Positions 4,351 through 5,636 of a stretch of 5,636 nucleotides of DNA are shown here, one piece after another; position 1 is the first letter of the stretch; each line of letters begins with the position of its first letter. The notes beneath the pieces are model-generated. The model made no database searches, was not told the origin of the DNA, and worked only from the letters and a program-made list of their open reading frames with translations. Origin of the DNA: Halarsenatibacter sp964462585 (GTDB taxonomy: Bacteria; Bacillota; Halanaerobiia; Halanaerobiales; Halarsenatibacteraceae); contig CAYXAK010000100.1 in assembly GCA_964462585.1 (NCBI GenBank), forward strand, positions 1 through 5,636, read 5' to 3'. The translations under genes and the position numbers were made by a program.

Positions 4351-5601
4351 CTATCTTTGATTTTGGAGAATTGTTATGATCTCATCATCCAGGGCATCCA
4401 TATTCTCATCCAGACGTGCTATATTATCGATCAGCTCCTGAAAATCACCGGCCAGAACGCCCTCATTGGACCGGATAAACTCATCTTCATCGACCTGCAG
4501 AGCCGATTTAACCGCACAGTGTGATGATAGATAGACTTTTTGAGCACAGCCGGGTTTAGCGCCATCACATATCATGCCTGTGAGCACTCCATATATGTTC
4601 AGCACTGTTCGCCAGAGTGAATCCATATCCTCATCCAGCAGATAGGATACACCACAGCCCGCTCCCACGGCTGCGGCGACGCCGGCACCGCACATCGCCG
4701 AAAGCGCCCCCATCTCTCCTTTTATATAGGTGGTGATGAGAACGGCCAGTACCAGAGCCTTTTTGAGATCGCTGTGAGATGAGTCCAGCACCTCAGCCGC
4801 ACCTATCAATGTTAAAAAAACCGTTATACCCTGGTTGCCGCTGCCGGCCAGGGACATCGCCGGTTTATCGCTGCCGTTCATTCTGGCCCGCGAGGCGGCC
4901 TGGCATAGAGCGGGAGGATATTCGAGAAGATCATTCTCATCATACTCAAGTTCATCAAGCCCCTCCCGCGCCAGCTTCCAAGAGAGCTCTATGCCTTCAT
5001 CCACAATCTCCAGATCATCATCTTCCAGATTTTCGATCAGTTCATGATATTCCTGCAGATCCAGTTCCGAAAGAAGGTCGGTCTGAGCCCCTTTCTTTTT
5101 TTTGTCCTGAAGGACAAAGCTGCCAACCTCTCCCCCGGTCTCGATCAGCTCGATATTGGTATGATCATCCAGGATGATAGCCCTGGCATCATCTCTATCA
5201 GTCCTCACCGTAACATCTATATAGAGCCTTTTTACTGTTCTAGCTATTTCGTATTCAACCCTGCCGGCATCCACAAACTTTCTGGCCTTCTTCACAGCTT
5301 TTTCATCCAGATTCTGCAAAACCTCTAGGCCGCTTCCGGCGCTGCCGCATATATAACCCAGAGCAGCGGCCATACCAACCCCGAAATCCTCTGTGCCCGG
5401 AATAAATACCCGGGCTGCATTGCGGTAGAGTGAAGAGTTTACCACCAGGCTGATATACTGCAGCTCACCGCTGACCTCTTCTCTCGCCCGGGCAGCTGCC
5501 AGAGCTATGGCCACAGGCTCGGTGCAGCCCTGTGCCGGCACAAGTACTTGTTCCAGTATCTCTCTTATTTTTGGTTGATTATATTTCCCTGATTTCTGCA
5601 T
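4351..5601 (-). CDS. cyuA: L-cysteine desulfidase (CyuA / serine dehydratase alpha-like, UPF0597 family)
   Basis: Breaks L-cysteine down to pyruvate, ammonia and sulfide using a [4Fe-4S] cluster, without PLP, in the cytosol. The 416 residues match the family length. VPAQGCTEPVA carries Cys26, equivalent to the catalytic Cys25 of the Methanocaldococcus enzyme. Cluster ligands can be assigned to Cys304 (AMCGAG), Cys345 (MICDGAKPG) and Cys352 (GCAQK); the spacing of 41 and 7 nearly equals the 40 and 7 between Cys282, Cys322 and Cys329 in that enzyme. SLAGSGNQGITV (250-261) is the glycine-rich substrate loop. The region 180-230 is very acidic. The ATG is preceded on the minus strand by GGGGGGAATAAACC, similar to the site of the peroxiredoxin gene. 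The stop is TAG, directly before the shared terminator. The promoter is beyond the right edge. Family assignment is firm; related proteins are sometimes labelled serine dehydratase, so the exact substrate is inferred. Confidence 0.93.
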   Translation of the reverse strand: MQKSGKYNQPKIREILEQVLVPAQGCTEPVAIALAAARAREEVSGELQYISLVVNSSLYRNAARVFIPGTEDFGVGMAAALGYICGSAGSGLEVLQNLDEKAVKKARKFVDAGRVEYEIARTVKRLYIDVTVRTDRDDARAIILDDHTNIELIETGGEVGSFVLQDKKKKGAQTDLLSELDLQEYHELIENLEDDDLEIVDEGIELSWKLAREGLDELEYDENDLLEYPPALCQAASRARMNGSDKPAMSLAGSGNQGITVFLTLIGAAEVLDSSHSDLKKALVLAVLITTYIKGEMGALSAMCGAGVAAAVGAGCGVSYLLDEDMDSLWRTVLNIYGVLTGMICDGAKPGCAQKVYLSSHCAVKSALQVDEDEFIRSNEGVLAGDFQELIDNIARLDENMDALDDEIITILQNQR

Positions 5602-5607
5602 GGTTTA

Positions 5608-5615
5608 TTCCCCCC
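5608..5615 (-). promoter_or_regulatory. Ribosome binding site of cyuA
   Basis: On the minus strand a run of six G followed by AA sits six to seven bases before the ATG at 5601. It supports the chosen start. The rest of the right edge (to 5636) is too short to show a promoter. Confidence 0.65.
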
Positions 5616-5636
5616 AACTACATCTTAACACGTGGA

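Noticed and set aside
4381..5310. Recurrent TCATCCAG-like octamer through cyuA, also seen at 3481
   Set aside because: Within cyuA most copies are Leu-Asp-Asp/Glu codons on the minus strand in an acidic protein; spacing is irregular, so this is composition and not a repeat array.

Overview
The window reads as an ordinary bacterial chromosome segment with five protein genes, one of which crosses a UGA codon. The likely host is an anaerobic, low-to-mid GC Firmicute-like bacterium, perhaps of the Halanaerobiales type. The clues are strong purine-rich ribosome binding sites (AAAGGAG, GGGGG(G)AA), frequent ATA and AGA/AGG codons, Asp/Glu-rich proteins, an oxygen-sensitive Fe-S cysteine desulfidase and a selenoprotein. 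This placement is an inference; no taxonomic marker is present.

Layout from left to right. Positions 1-1064, minus strand: the first 354 codons of kynureninase (kynU), whose C-terminus lies beyond the left edge. Positions 1115-2353, minus: an Eis-like GNAT acetyltransferase, whose real start is probably three codons further in, at 2344. Positions 2448-3365, minus: UV damage endonuclease uvsE. Positions 3366-3665: an AT-rich divergent promoter region. Positions 3666-4268, plus: a 200-residue peroxiredoxin of the AhpC/Prx1 type. Positions 4309-4344: a strong hairpin shared as a terminator by the two converging genes. Positions 4351-5601, minus: L-cysteine desulfidase (cyuA). The last 35 bases hold only the cyuA ribosome binding site.

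The main result is the peroxiredoxin. A naive gene caller splits it into two ORFs, 3618-3806 and about 3861-4268. The interrupting codon, TGA at 3804-3806, falls exactly where the family has its peroxidatic cysteine (PxxxTxxC, here PGDFTYV-UGA-PTEL). The frame continues without a shift to a full-length C-terminus. Directly downstream is a compact hairpin (GGCAGC-AGUU-GCUGCC, core 3818-3833) whose loop G lies 18 nt past the UGA, as expected of a bacterial SECIS element. I read this as a selenocysteine peroxiredoxin (PrxU-type), not a pseudogene. The Thr at residue 168 stands where typical 2-Cys AhpC proteins carry the resolving cysteine, so the enzyme probably relies on an external thiol reductant.

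Functionally, uvsE (DNA repair) and the Sec-peroxiredoxin (peroxide removal) are divergent stress genes sharing one intergenic region. The downstream minus-strand genes (Eis-like acetyltransferase, kynureninase) may be partly co-transcribed with uvsE, but kynU has its own good promoter candidate. cyuA handles cysteine and sulfide and is insulated from the peroxiredoxin by the terminator.
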